From assembly GCA_964509425.1 (NCBI GenBank), contig CAZDWZ010000003.1:310001-374000 (forward strand): a stretch of 64,000 bases of DNA. Reading direction: 5' to 3'. Within the stretch, counting starts at the first letter, position 1, and each line of letters starts with the position of its first letter. Origin of the DNA: CAZDWZ01 sp964509425. Its GTDB lineage: Bacteria; Bdellovibrionota_C; UBA2361; SZUA-149; CAZDWZ01. The notes below the pieces were generated by a model. That model saw nothing but the letters and a program-made list of their open reading frames with translations, did no database searches and had not been told where the DNA came from. The translations under genes and the position numbers were made by a program. Positions 17,253-27,013 of this stretch are shown one piece after another.

Positions 17253-20200
17253 GTGAAGCAATTGCCAAAACTTAAGCTCGTTTCCAGGGACGGCGGAGAA
17301 GCGTCGGCAGAGACCGGAGCGCACAAAGGCCGTGGGCGCCTTGGTGGAACCTTTGAACTCATCGGATTGGATGCCGTATCCCCGGAAGACCGAGCCCGAT
17401 TGCAGATGGGCGTGCAAGAGATCCTGCCGAAGGCCGCGATCCTCGGAGTTGCTCGGACGGCAAGACCTTGGGATCTGCGTCCGGTAGTTGCGTATGCCGG
17501 TGATGAGAGTCCTTCGATCATCCGCTTCATCGGTCCTGATGTATTCTCACAAACTCATCTTGCCGCTCGCGTCCGCGACGCGTTCGAGCGTTTCAAGAGC
17601 CAAAGCGAGCTTTCCTCCAGCGTGCTGGGTTGCGGGTTGCTTCGCGGAGAGTTCTGGTATCGACGCACTCTCGTCGAGTCGACTCTGGGACATCAGCTCT
17701 CGGCTTCTCAAGGATTGACCGAGCAACAAGTTTTCAATATCGCATCGGCCCTCGTCGAAGAAGTTTCACGCTGGCATCAGCGGGGATTTATTCATGCTCA
17801 TATCACGTCTTCAAACGTCTGCGTAAACGCGGACGGAGGCGTCTCGCTTCTTGACTCCACTATTGGATTCGCGACGATTCAAGCGACGAAGGGTCGAACC
17901 GACTATAATCTCCAATCGTTTGCGCCGGAGCTCTTGGCCGGTGATAGCCCGGCATTCAGTGCCGATATCTACGGCCTTGGGTTGATCTACCGACGGCTGT
18001 TCCTCGGGCTCGCAAAGCGGGCGCCGTATGAGAATGACAAAGCCAAGCTCGACCGGGTCGTACGCCCATTTTTGGAGCTGAGCGAAGCGCTTCTTCAGCA
18101 AGATCCCAATCAGCGTCCTGGACTTCCGCAGATTCGGCGTTTTATCGAAGACGGCCTGAATACCATTGAGAAACAGGCGGGAGCTGATTCGCGTGAGCGG
18201 AAAAAAGTCGAATCGTCTTTCAAGAAGGGAAGGATCATCCGAACGCCTTCGACCGATTCCGCTCCCGTACAGGAGCCGGTGCTGAGTGCGGATCATCCGA
18301 CCGCCGCGGAGGCTATTCCGGTATCAGCCGCGAGTGGAAAGCCTGCTTCCTCCGCACAGAAAATTTCCATCGAGGCCGCTCCGACGGCGGAAGATGCTTC
18401 AAGACAAATCCCGTTGGAGCGGAGAGCTCCGGGAGCGGGAAATGTGCAAGCGGCAGCTCAGCACGTTCCTCCTCCTCAACAGAGCAGTGGAGTTGTGTTT
18501 GAAAGCGTGCCTGTGCCGCCGTACGCTCAACCTGGTGTTCCTCCATTTGCCGGATATGCAGGGCAACCGTTTCCTCAACAAGCGATGCCGTACCCCTACG
18601 CTCAACCCCAGGCACCTCATCCTCAGCACGGATTTCATCCGCAACAACCGGTCTACGCTTATGGGCATCCGTATGGGCCGTATCCAGCACAGCAAGTTCC
18701 CGGCCAGGGAATATACGCCGGACAGCATCCGCAAATAATTGGAGCCGGTCCGGGCGGCGTGCCGATCTATCAAAATCACCCGATCGGAGCTCCGCACATG
18801 GGAGCGGTTCCGCCCGGGATGTTTCATCCCGGGCCGATGCAAGGTCCGCCGCTTCTCGGAACTCCTCCGCAGATTCAGCCGGAACAGAAGAAAGAATCCA
18901 ATCTCTTCTTGCTCGGATTTATTCTGACGCTGTCGCTTGTGGCGTTTTGGTTTTACCGGACAAGAGAGTTGCTTCCGGATACGACTCCTGAGCAGCCGGT
19001 CATCGGAGAAGTTCAGAATCTTTCTCAGCTAAAAGAAGCGTGGGGAAGTAAGATGCCTTCGCGGATGATCCCGGTCGCGGAGCTTGCGCTTTCTCAGAAC
19101 GAATTTACGACCGCGGCACAATCGCTCATCATCGAATCTGCGGTTCGCGGAGACGAAGGGTTGCTCGGGATCAACGTCCCACTACTCCGGGTTGCTTTTG
19201 ATGGAGCTTGGGAATCGAAGCTTACTCCACAAGATCGGCGTTCCGCGATCGCTATGGGTGTTGCCGGTTTGCTGAGAGATAAACTTCCGAAGGATCTCCA
19301 GAACATCAATGGGCTTCACCCAGGAGTCATTCTTGCTGCGACCGCCAGCGCAGGAAAAACGGCAAGCCGAATTCTCTCCGGAGTTCCGGCGTCGATGTTG
19401 GCACAACTCGTTCCTCCTTTTGGTCCTGCGTTTCAAGAGCTCATCAAGGATGATCCGAACCTCACTTGTGGAGACGATGCGGTGCAACGTCTTGCGCGTC
19501 TCGGCACTCGCGGCGCGATCGACGGACTCGACGACATCACTCTTTTCCTGAAAACTGAAGAAGGGGCGGTTCGGACCGACGCGGATCGAAGACTTCGCGC
19601 GATGGCCTCGTTGTTCTCTTACAACAACAGTCTTGCAAACTCGATCCTCCAGGTCATCTTGAAACACCCGAATCTTTCAATCGACATCCCGTCCATTAAG
19701 TGGGCGAAGGATTGGGATCTGCTGAATTGGAAGGAGCTTGAACCAGGCGACCGTCTGTTTGTTCTCGCGGGCGTCGCGCCGGCTGGCGTGGTCTCAGCCG
19801 ATAACCTCGGGAAGTTGTTCGCTCACCCTTCGGCTCCGATTCGTAGCTTTGCAATTGGGAAAGCCCTGGATAGGATCAAGCTCGGTCACCCCGGAGCATT
19901 CGACGTGTTTCGGATGATTCAGAATGACCCGGCGATCCTGACGCCGAAGCAAACAGTGGAACTGGCCCATCTCTTGGAGCGCCCTGAGGCATTGCAAATG
20001 CCGGCAATTCAAACTTGGTTGAGTTCTAAGCCACCGATGCAAGTTGTTATTTCCCTTCTGGTGTCCACCGCTTCGCAGACGACGGCGACCCCGCTCGATC
20101 GTGCGCTTGCGATTTATCTGAAAGAGACCCTCTGGAAACCGGACTTGGGCACGCTGCGAAAGATTTCGTCTCATCCGGATTTCTACACGAGACTCTTCGC

Positions 20201-20333
20201 CTACAACGAGCTGTATACGATGGAAGACCGTGAGACCTCCCGTGAGCTTCTTGCTTCCTCGCTTCGGAAGGAAGACAACGAAGATAACCGCACGCGCCTG
20301 CAGCACATGCTGAAGGAGCTGAGCGGCGATTAG
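17253..20333 (+). CDS. Membrane-anchored pseudokinase with Pro/Gln/Tyr-rich linker
   Basis: 1026 residues, GTG start after GGAAGAAGG. Residues about 35-300 keep the outline of a Ser/Thr protein kinase: the catalytic-loop position HRDxKxxN reads HAHITSSN (residues 181-188, Asp replaced by His), the DFG position reads DST (201-203), and FAPELLAGDSP with SADIYGLGLIYR matches the APE and following helix. With both key aspartate motifs changed, it is probably a pseudokinase. Residues about 320-545 are disordered, and the last 150 are very rich in Pro, Gln, Tyr, His and Gly. One membrane helix follows (about 550-568, LFLLGFILTLSLVAFWF). The final 450 residues are helical and extracytoplasmic, with a HEAT-like look. 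A signalling or scaffold role across the inner membrane is inferred. Confidence 0.8.
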   Translation: MKQLPKLKLVSRDGGEASAETGAHKGRGRLGGTFELIGLDAVSPEDRARLQMGVQEILPKAAILGVARTARPWDLRPVVAYAGDESPSIIRFIGPDVFSQTHLAARVRDAFERFKSQSELSSSVLGCGLLRGEFWYRRTLVESTLGHQLSASQGLTEQQVFNIASALVEEVSRWHQRGFIHAHITSSNVCVNADGGVSLLDSTIGFATIQATKGRTDYNLQSFAPELLAGDSPAFSADIYGLGLIYRRLFLGLAKRAPYENDKAKLDRVVRPFLELSEALLQQDPNQRPGLPQIRRFIEDGLNTIEKQAGADSRERKKVESSFKKGRIIRTPSTDSAPVQEPVLSADHPTAAEAIPVSAASGKPASSAQKISIEAAPTAEDASRQIPLERRAPGAGNVQAAAQHVPPPQQSSGVVFESVPVPPYAQPGVPPFAGYAGQPFPQQAMPYPYAQPQAPHPQHGFHPQQPVYAYGHPYGPYPAQQVPGQGIYAGQHPQIIGAGPGGVPIYQNHPIGAPHMGAVPPGMFHPGPMQGPPLLGTPPQIQPEQKKESNLFLLGFILTLSLVAFWFYRTRELLPDTTPEQPVIGEVQNLSQLKEAWGSKMPSRMIPVAELALSQNEFTTAAQSLIIESAVRGDEGLLGINVPLLRVAFDGAWESKLTPQDRRSAIAMGVAGLLRDKLPKDLQNINGLHPGVILAATASAGKTASRILSGVPASMLAQLVPPFGPAFQELIKDDPNLTCGDDAVQRLARLGTRGAIDGLDDITLFLKTEEGAVRTDADRRLRAMASLFSYNNSLANSILQVILKHPNLSIDIPSIKWAKDWDLLNWKELEPGDRLFVLAGVAPAGVVSADNLGKLFAHPSAPIRSFAIGKALDRIKLGHPGAFDVFRMIQNDPAILTPKQTVELAHLLERPEALQMPAIQTWLSSKPPMQVVISLLVSTASQTTATPLDRALAIYLKETLWKPDLGTLRKISSHPDFYTRLFAYNELYTMEDRETSRELLASSLRKEDNEDNRTRLQHMLKELSGD

Positions 20334-20561
20334 AGAAGCTCTACGCGGTTTTCGGCGAGACTCTTCGCGGCAAGTTTGGAAGGAGAGTCCATCTCGTTCG
20401 AAATGAACTCTCCGTTATTGAATTCTCGCCCCTCGAATCCTGTCGAAATCAAACTTCATCAGAGGCTCCGGAGCAGCTGTTTCGGAGGAATCGTCCTTTT
20501 CATCTCCGCGTATTCCTCCTAAACTCCGCGTTTTCCGGAATCAACAGAGATAAGTGTACTC

Positions 20562-21476
20562 ATGACTCTTGGTATTGCACTCGGCGGCGGCGGCGCGAAG
20601 GGCTTTGCTCACATCGGAGCGCTGAAGGTCCTTGCCCGACGCGGGGTTGAATTTGATTACGTCGCGGGAACCAGCATGGGCTCGTTGGTTGGTGCGGCTT
20701 ACGCTGCCGGGCGGCTTGCGGAGTTCGAACAAGAGGTGACGGGCGTTCGTCTCACCGAGCTTCCCGGGATCCTCAGCCCCTCTTGGTCTTTCCAGGGTTT
20801 GTTCTCGGGAAAGAATGTTCTCGAAAGACTGAGCGATGTAATTCAAACGACCGAGTTCAAAGATCTCAAAAAATCATTCGCGGCGATTAGTACCGATCTC
20901 GAGAAAGCCGAGATCGTCATCCATGATTCTGGAGATCTCCATCGAGGATTGAGGGCGAGCTTCTCGATACCGGGAATTTTTACTCCCGTTGTTTTGGGCA
21001 ATTGCCTCTTGGTCGATGGGGGAGTGATGGAGCCGGTTCCGGTCGACGCCGTAAGACGGCTCGGCGCGAAACGAGTCATCGCAATTGACCTTTTCAGCAA
21101 TCGCGAACGCATCGACGACAAACGCTCCCGGTTGCCGATCTGGCCGCGGGGAATCTCAACCGCGATGAACCACCTTCGGAGCATTACGCCGAGAAAGAAG
21201 AGTAAGAAAAACGAAGTGGAAGAGACCTCTTCGAGCCGGGCACCACACTTGATTGAACTTCTGGAACGTTCATTTGCGGTGAGCCAAATTCATATTACTC
21301 GCATGCGACTGAGCGAGAATCCTCCTGATTTTTTATTAACGCCGCCGGCGACTGAAGTAGGCTTTCTCGATTTCCATCGGGCAGAAGCGATCATCGCAAG
21401 AGGTGAGGAGTACACAGAAAGCGTGGTCGATAAGCTCCTCGCGAAAATTGAAGAGTGGAAAACGTTGCCGTCGTAA
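20562..21476 (+). CDS. Patatin-like phospholipase (RssA-like)
   Basis: 304 residues. The patatin catalytic set is complete: oxyanion GGGGAKG (residues 8-14), nucleophile motif GTSMGS (GxSxG) and DGG for the catalytic aspartate in LLVDGGVMEPVP. These Ser-Asp dyad enzymes hydrolyse acyl esters of phospholipids; bacterial RssA/YchK-type members are cytosolic or membrane-associated. There is no signal peptide. The C-terminal 90 residues are an extension with Lys-rich and helical parts. It is preceded by a 228-bp gap and converges with a small regulator-like gene 4 bp away. Confidence 0.92.
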   Translation: MTLGIALGGGGAKGFAHIGALKVLARRGVEFDYVAGTSMGSLVGAAYAAGRLAEFEQEVTGVRLTELPGILSPSWSFQGLFSGKNVLERLSDVIQTTEFKDLKKSFAAISTDLEKAEIVIHDSGDLHRGLRASFSIPGIFTPVVLGNCLLVDGGVMEPVPVDAVRRLGAKRVIAIDLFSNRERIDDKRSRLPIWPRGISTAMNHLRSITPRKKSKKNEVEETSSSRAPHLIELLERSFAVSQIHITRMRLSENPPDFLLTPPATEVGFLDFHRAEAIIARGEEYTESVVDKLLAKIEEWKTLPS

Positions 21477-21480
21477 GCGA

Positions 21481-21792
21481 CTAGGGTTTTTTGCGAGTTG
21501 AAAGCTCTTGCCGGAGTTCGCTTATTGCTCGCTCCTTGTCCGCAAGCAGCTTATCAAGCGCTTCAACAAAGAACTGCTCGAGATCCTGATCGCTCGCGCC
21601 GAAGTTGCTGATCGCGCTGTCGTAAAGGGCACGGGTTTCGGGTTGCACGGAGAGAACGATCTTTTTATGCGAAAACCGATCATGCAGCAGATCGCGAACG
21701 AGTCCTGAAAAATTGAGCTGAGAATCTTGGACTTGCTGATACTGCTCTTCCCGGACGAGGATATTGATTCTCTTGTAACGATTGTTCTTCAT
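21481..21792 (-). CDS. Small ribbon-helix-helix-like protein
   Basis: 103 residues. The N-terminus (KRINILVREEQYQQVQDSQLN followed by FSGLVRDLLHDRF) has the beta-strand plus two-helix outline of MetJ/Arc-type DNA-binding proteins. The rest is helical and charged, ending in a coiled coil (LLADKERAISELRQEL). It may be a transcriptional regulator, but the fold assignment is by eye. The gene converges with the patatin gene with only 4 bp between stops. Confidence 0.6.
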   Translation of the reverse strand: MKNNRYKRINILVREEQYQQVQDSQLNFSGLVRDLLHDRFSHKKIVLSVQPETRALYDSAISNFGASDQDLEQFFVEALDKLLADKERAISELRQELSTRKKP

Positions 21793-22086
21793 TGACCTTC
21801 ATTTCCCTTGGCGCGCGCCGAATTCTGTCAGATTGGCAGTGATACTCTAATATACATATCGGCACCCCAGTCACTACACCCTTATATGGATGATCATGCC
21901 GATCCGGCTGATAGCGCACATTCGCTTCTAAAGTGATGAGATGTGCACTAATTCAACCTCTAACTCATTGTAATTTCGAGATAAATATTTAGTAGAGTTT
22001 TGATAGCTTTTGACCTGGCGTGCGTCTAAATCTTTAGGACCGGTTACAAATGGAGTTCAGCAGTCCCGGTCGATGAAAAGGAATTT

Positions 22087-22251
22087 ATGTTCAGAGCAAC
22101 GCATATTTCAATGAGGGAGAGAGAAGCAAGAAGAGTGCATTTCATCTCTGGAGTTTTAATGTTCTTCTTCGGATTGTCGGCTGGAATCTGGTTCGAACCA
22201 ATTCAGGCTCAGGCGCAAGCGGTCATCGCAATCGTGCCGCTTCTCAAGTAA
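22087..22251 (+). CDS. Possible small membrane or exported peptide, 54 aa
   Basis: ATG at 22087 follows AAAAGGAATTT, an acceptable ribosome binding site. The peptide has a basic start (MREREARRVHF), a hydrophobic core (VLMFFFGLSAGIWF) and an AQAQA stretch resembling a cleavage site, then a second short hydrophobic tail. It lies in the gap 21793-22258, facing phoU. No homologue recognised; it may be spurious. The rest of this gap shows nothing nameable. Confidence 0.35.
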   Translation: MFRATHISMREREARRVHFISGVLMFFFGLSAGIWFEPIQAQAQAVIAIVPLLK

Positions 22252-22258
22252 GCACGCC

Positions 22259-22936
22259 TCACTCCCGACGGTGGTGAGGCATTCTTCCCTCAACCATGTA
22301 GATCACGTCATCAGCGATATTCGTGGCGAGATCGGAAATCCTTTCTAGATATCGAGAGACAGACAGAAGCTGAAGAAGCGAACCAGCGCGTTCTGGGTTT
22401 GCCTTCACGTGCATCTCGATGCGCCGGAAATTGTCAGCATGGTAGGCATCAATCTCCTGCTCGGCTGCCCATATCTTTCTCGCCTTAACGACGTCTTGAT
22501 TGATCAAGGCGTCTATACTCTGCCGGAGAATCACGAGGACTTTCTTTCCCATCTCCGCCAGATCAAGAACATTCTGGATATCATTCCGATCCCCAAGCGA
22601 AATCGCGCGTTCCGCAATATGAACACCGTAATCGCCGATCCGCTCAAGGTCGTTGGTGAGCTTCAGCGCGGCCACGACGAAACGCAGATCATGAGCGACT
22701 GGTTGATGGAGTGCCAGGACTTTCAGGCATTCCTCTTCGAGCTCAAGCTCCATTTTATCAAGAAGCGAGTCGCGATCTATTGATTGCTGAGCGGCTACTT
22801 TGTCCTGTTCAGTGAATGCCCGCAGAGCCTGGCTTACCTGTTCTTCAGCGAGAGTGACCAGCGCCAGGATGTCTTTTTTCAGCTTCCCGAGAGCGTTCGC
22901 CAAGTGCACTGACATTGACTGCTCATTTCGTAACAT
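22259..22936 (-). CDS. phoU: Phosphate uptake regulator PhoU
   Basis: 225 residues from ATG at 22936, chosen because TAAGGAGG lies 6 bp upstream; the frame is open to 22975. It consists of two three-helix PhoU repeats with the metal-binding patterns LKLTNDLERIGDYGVHIAE and LSVSRYLERISDLATNIAD. PhoU binds the Pst transporter and the sensor kinase PhoR and keeps the Pho regulon off when phosphate is abundant. It is the last gene of the pst operon, 72 bp after pstB. Confidence 0.95.
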   Translation of the reverse strand: MLRNEQSMSVHLANALGKLKKDILALVTLAEEQVSQALRAFTEQDKVAAQQSIDRDSLLDKMELELEEECLKVLALHQPVAHDLRFVVAALKLTNDLERIGDYGVHIAERAISLGDRNDIQNVLDLAEMGKKVLVILRQSIDALINQDVVKARKIWAAEQEIDAYHADNFRRIEMHVKANPERAGSLLQLLSVSRYLERISDLATNIADDVIYMVEGRMPHHRRE

Positions 22937-23008
22937 AGGAAGCCTCCTTACGGGCATTTGAACAACTTTCGGCATACTGGCAACCGTCCCGTAAATGAAA
23001 TGGGTCGA

Positions 23009-23863
23009 TTATCCGAATCGGCCGGTAATATAACTTTCGGTCAGTTCGTTCTTTGGATTCACGAAAATTGTCTGAGTCTGATCGAAATCCACGAGTGAGC
23101 CGAGGTACAAAAATCCGGTAAACTCCGAAACTCGCGCCGCCTGTTGCATATTATGAGTCACGATGAGGATCGTGAGATCTTTTTTCAGCACTTCGACAAG
23201 GTTTTCGATTTTTTTCGTCGCAATCGGGTCGAGTGCAGATGTCGGTTCATCGAGAAGAAGGACTTCGGGATTCGGGGCGAGCGCTCTCGCGATGCAGAGT
23301 CGCTGCTGCTGTCCGCCCGAGAGTTCAAGTGCCGACTTCTTCAGACGATCCTTGGTTTCATCCCAAAGCGCAGCTTGTTGAAGAGCGCGTTCAACGTGCT
23401 CACGTAAGGCGCGCCCCTTCATACCACGGAGAACGAGACCGTAGGCCACATTCTCAAAAATCGACTTCGGGAAGGGATTCGGCTTTTGAAACACCATCCC
23501 GATTCTCATCCGCATTTCGACGGGACTCGTCGAGGGATGGATGATATTCTTCCCGTCCGGCAGCAGGTTGATTTCGCCGCTGTAGTTCGTGCCGGGATAG
23601 AGGTCATGCATCCGGTTGAAGCAACGAAGGAGCGTGCTTTTTCCGCAGCCTGACGGCCCGATGAGCGCCGTGACTTTGTTCTTATACAGCGGGAGATTGA
23701 TGTCCTTTAGCACCTGATTCGTGCCGTAGAAGAAATTCAAGCCCTTCACTTCGGCCTTTTTCTCGGGTTCGATTTCTGGTGAGACACCTGACACTGCATT
23801 CTCCATCTGATCAGCGTCGAAAAACGGCCGAACAAGCGGTTTCGTAACTAGGGATATATTCAT
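23009..23863 (-). CDS. pstB: Phosphate ABC transporter ATP-binding protein
   Basis: 284 residues, with about 30 extra at the N-terminus relative to the common length. Walker A is GPSGCGKST, the signature is ELSGGQQQRLCIARAL, Walker B is VLLLDEPTSALD, and the switch histidine is in IVTHNMQQA. LRCFNRMHDLYPG is typical of PstB. It powers high-affinity phosphate import through PstC and PstA. It starts 6 bp after pstA in the operon. Confidence 0.96.
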   Translation of the reverse strand: MNISLVTKPLVRPFFDADQMENAVSGVSPEIEPEKKAEVKGLNFFYGTNQVLKDINLPLYKNKVTALIGPSGCGKSTLLRCFNRMHDLYPGTNYSGEINLLPDGKNIIHPSTSPVEMRMRIGMVFQKPNPFPKSIFENVAYGLVLRGMKGRALREHVERALQQAALWDETKDRLKKSALELSGGQQQRLCIARALAPNPEVLLLDEPTSALDPIATKKIENLVEVLKKDLTILIVTHNMQQAARVSEFTGFLYLGSLVDFDQTQTIFVNPKNELTESYITGRFG

Positions 23864-23869
23864 GGGCTT

Positions 23870-24787
23870 CTACCAGCGAGTGCTTTTTCGGGATTGATAA
23901 CGAATCACCATCGCGATGGCGTTCAGACACAACGTTACGGTCATGAGAATTAAACCTGCGGCGGCCGCGTTTTGGTGAAAATCCGCGGAAGGCCTTGAAA
24001 CCCAATTGAACATCTGGATGGGGAGCACGGTGAAAGGTGACCATATCCATTCGAAGGAGATAAAAGGTGCCGTGGCATGAACCGGTGACGGAGGCAGGAA
24101 GGCAATAAAGGTCAGGGCACCGATGGTCACCAACGGGGCTGTCTCTCCGAGCGCGCGAGAGAGAGCGATGATTACGCCGGTCGTGATCCCTCCGAGAGAA
24201 TAGGGGATCAAATGATGTTTGATGACCTGCCATTTCGTCGCTCCCATTCCAAAGGCGCCTTCCCGAATCCGGAGCGGAATCGTTCTCAGCGCCTCTCGGG
24301 TCGTGACAATGACTATCGGAAGAATCAAACATCCGAGCGTCAGTCCGGCCGCCAACACGCTCTGTCCGAAGCCGCAGCCATAGACAAATAATCCGAGTGC
24401 CATAAGGCCATAAACAATCGAAGGCACACCCGCAAGATTGGAAATGTTCACTTCAATGAAACTGGTTAGGCGATTTTTCCGTGCGTATTCCTCCAAGTAT
24501 ACCGCGGCGCCGATTCCGAGGGGAATCGCGCTGAGAGCGGTGACGATAAGGACGAGCAAAGAACCCACCAGAGCGGAGAGGAGGCCGGCACGGGACGCAA
24601 ATCTCGATGGGAAAGATGAGAGAAAGCTCCAGTCGATCCGGCTACCGCCCCGAACGACCAAGTCGGTTATCATAGCTCCAAGAGCAACGAGTCCGCCCAG
24701 AGTACAAATGAATCCAAATATGAAGAATAGTTTGTCGTATCTCTCTTGCTTTCGGATGTAATGTTGAACGTTCGAGTCCAATTCCAT
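23870..24787 (-). CDS. pstA: Phosphate ABC transporter permease PstA
   Basis: About 305 residues from ATG at 24787, preferred because it avoids a 55-bp overlap with pstC; the frame is open from 24856. It has six hydrophobic segments and the EAA-type loop LRTIPLRIREGAFGMGATKWQ with ALSRALGETAPL, typical of PstA. With PstC it forms the inner-membrane channel for phosphate. Confidence 0.94.
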   Translation of the reverse strand: MELDSNVQHYIRKQERYDKLFFIFGFICTLGGLVALGAMITDLVVRGGSRIDWSFLSSFPSRFASRAGLLSALVGSLLVLIVTALSAIPLGIGAAVYLEEYARKNRLTSFIEVNISNLAGVPSIVYGLMALGLFVYGCGFGQSVLAAGLTLGCLILPIVIVTTREALRTIPLRIREGAFGMGATKWQVIKHHLIPYSLGGITTGVIIALSRALGETAPLVTIGALTFIAFLPPSPVHATAPFISFEWIWSPFTVLPIQMFNWVSRPSADFHQNAAAAGLILMTVTLCLNAIAMVIRYQSRKSTRW

Positions 24788-24801
24788 GACAATCAATTCC
24801 C

Positions 24802-25752
24802 TTAGTAAACCTGACGGAACTTCTTCCGCAGGAAGTGACCGACAATGTTCAGACACAGGGTGAGAGCGAAAAGAACGACACCGGCCGCAAAGATCGACTG
24901 ATAGCCGATGCTGCCGTGCGGAAGATCCCCAAGACTCACTTGAACGATGTAAGCGGTGATAGTCGCCGCAGGTTCTGACGGATTCAACGTAAGTTGCGGC
25001 TGCATTCCCGCAGCGATGGCGACGATCATCGTCTCTCCCACGGCGCGGGAGATCGCGAGGATATACGCCGCACCAATTCCTGAGAGTGCTGCTGGGAAGA
25101 CCACCTTGAGCGCCGTCGTAAGCTTGTTCGCACCCAATCCGTAAGATCCTTCGCGGAGATCCATCGGCACGGCTCGCATGGCATCCTCGCTGAGGGATGC
25201 GACGTAAGGAATGATCATAATTCCCATGACAAGGCCCGCACTCAGCATGCTGAACGCCGACATGTCAGTAAAAATCTTCTGCAGTATGGGCGAGATGAAG
25301 AGGAGGGCAAAGTACCCGTAGACCACGGTTGGAACAGCGGCGAGGAGCTCGAGCGTGGGCTTCAGAATTTCTCGGAGCCAGGGTCTCGTGTACTCACTTA
25401 GAAATATGGCGATGGTAGTGCCTACTGGAAGCGCGACGAGCAGTGCAATGAATGTCGTCACGACGGTGCCGCAAATGAGGGGAAGAATCCCAAAGTGGGC
25501 GTCCGCAAAAAGCGGCGTCCACTGCTTGTCCGTCAAGAACTCCCACATCGAAACGTGGGAGAAAAACACGGATGACTCAAGGAGCAGCACGCAAATAATT
25601 GCCGTGGTGATGAGTACCGACGAGGCCGCTGCGCAGACCAGAAAAATTCCAGCGATCCGTCCCCCGATATCGAGCGGAGCCGATATCGACCGGAGGGTTG
25701 AACTCGCGGTTGTGTAGCCCGATTGAGATATGGCTATTGCCTCCGAACTCAC
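24802..25752 (-). CDS. pstC: Phosphate ABC transporter permease PstC
   Basis: 316 residues, six or seven hydrophobic segments. Seen family elements: LELLAAVPTVVYGYFAL, the EAA loop MRAVPMDLREGSYGLGANKL and AISRAVGETMIVAIAAG. The inner-membrane partner of PstA. It lies 78 bp downstream of pstS, separated by an 8-bp GC-rich hairpin. Confidence 0.95.
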   Translation of the reverse strand: MSSEAIAISQSGYTTASSTLRSISAPLDIGGRIAGIFLVCAAASSVLITTAIICVLLLESSVFFSHVSMWEFLTDKQWTPLFADAHFGILPLICGTVVTTFIALLVALPVGTTIAIFLSEYTRPWLREILKPTLELLAAVPTVVYGYFALLFISPILQKIFTDMSAFSMLSAGLVMGIMIIPYVASLSEDAMRAVPMDLREGSYGLGANKLTTALKVVFPAALSGIGAAYILAISRAVGETMIVAIAAGMQPQLTLNPSEPAATITAYIVQVSLGDLPHGSIGYQSIFAAGVVLFALTLCLNIVGHFLRKKFRQVY

Positions 25753-25790
25753 CCGTGCGCCCTCCTCACATTTTTTCGATCATCGAGATG

Positions 25791-25816
25791 GGCGCCCTGC
25801 TCAGGGAAAGGGCGCC
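25791..25816 (-). promoter_or_regulatory. Hairpin between pstS and pstC
   Basis: GGCGCCCT (25791-25798) pairs with AGGGCGCC (25809-25816), loop 10 nt. It is not followed by a U-tract on the minus strand, so it is unlikely to terminate. Hairpins here in other pst operons stabilise the pstS message so that binding protein exceeds permease; that role is inferred. Confidence 0.5.
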
Positions 25817-25830
25817 GAGGTCACTTCCGT

Positions 25831-26844
25831 TCAGTTCTTTAACGCCAGAGCGTAGAGGGAATCAAGAGGAAGACCGACATGGGCCGTACCGTCGAAGCTT
25901 GTGCCCGTTTGAAGCTTTTCTACCCGTTCGAGAGCGCTTTTGTATGCCTTCGAGTTGAGAGGGATGTATTTGACTTCCTTTACAAGCTCCTCCGCGTTCT
26001 CCAACAAGAACGTCACAAACTCCTTCACTTCCGGCTTCTTCAAAGCGGCCTTGTTCACATAGATGAACACGGGGCGTGACAGGGGTTTATAGGTCCCGCT
26101 CAGCACCGACTCCGGCGAAGGCGTCACAGCGGTTCCTGTTCCGCTGTCGATTGCGACCGCCTTCAGCTTGTCTTGGTTCTCGACGTAGTATGCGTACCCA
26201 AAGTAGCCAAGGGCGTTTTTGTCGCCGGCGACACCTTGTACGATAACGTTGTCATCCTCGCTTGCCGTGTAGTCGCCCCGACTCGATTTCGATTTACCCA
26301 CCACTGCTTCCGTAAAGTAGTCAAAAGTACCTGAATCTGATCCCGCTCCGTAAAGTTTGAGAGGAGATTGTGGAAAGTTTTCTCGAACTTGGCTCCAATT
26401 CGACACTTTTCCCTGCGACTCCGGTTGCCAGATTGTTTTCAGCTCACTGATCGTGAGCTTATCGACCCAAGTGTTTTGGGGGTTAATGAGAACGGTGAGA
26501 GCATCGAATGCGATTGGGAGCTCGATGTATTCAATCCCGTTTTTTCGCGCTTCTTCCATCTCGCTCGCGAGAATCGGTCGGGAGGCGTCTTGAATATCCG
26601 TCTCTCCGCGCAAGAATTTCTTAAAGCCGCCGCCGGTGCCGGAGATTCCGATTGTCACCTTAACCGCGCCCTGTTTCTTTGTCTGAAACTCCTCGGCGAC
26701 GGCTTCGGTGATCGGATACACGGTACTCGAGCCGTCGATTTTCACCAATGGAACTTCTGCGAAGACCGCAGTTGCTGCGAGATGTGCAGCAAAAATTGAA
26801 GTGCAAAATATCGCCAGTGTATTGAGCTTGCGTGTTCGGTTCAT
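25831..26844 (-). CDS. pstS: Phosphate-binding periplasmic protein
   Basis: About 337 residues from ATG at 26844, which begins the signal peptide (RTRKLNTLAIFCTSIFAAHLAATAVFA); the frame is open from 26979, but those extra residues would bury the signal. Mature-part motifs IDGSSTVYPITEAVAEEF, GISGTGGGFKKF, DIQDASRPI and YGAGSDSGTFDYFTE line the phosphate pocket in this family. It captures phosphate in the periplasm for PstCAB and is the first gene of the operon. Confidence 0.95.
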   Translation of the reverse strand: MNRTRKLNTLAIFCTSIFAAHLAATAVFAEVPLVKIDGSSTVYPITEAVAEEFQTKKQGAVKVTIGISGTGGGFKKFLRGETDIQDASRPILASEMEEARKNGIEYIELPIAFDALTVLINPQNTWVDKLTISELKTIWQPESQGKVSNWSQVRENFPQSPLKLYGAGSDSGTFDYFTEAVVGKSKSSRGDYTASEDDNVIVQGVAGDKNALGYFGYAYYVENQDKLKAVAIDSGTGTAVTPSPESVLSGTYKPLSRPVFIYVNKAALKKPEVKEFVTFLLENAEELVKEVKYIPLNSKAYKSALERVEKLQTGTSFDGTAHVGLPLDSLYALALKN

Positions 26845-27013
26845 CTTTGAGGCCCCGTTTTCGTTTTGCGTTGCTACTTCTCGAAGGCAATTTTTCTGGT
26901 CTTTGTGGAGTTGCTCCAATGAATTTTTTTCGTTGGTGAATGTCAAAAGACCTGACTGAGTGCGCCGCGAACATTTCACAACTCACAGAGTGAAAGCTAT
27001 TGATTTAAAATCG

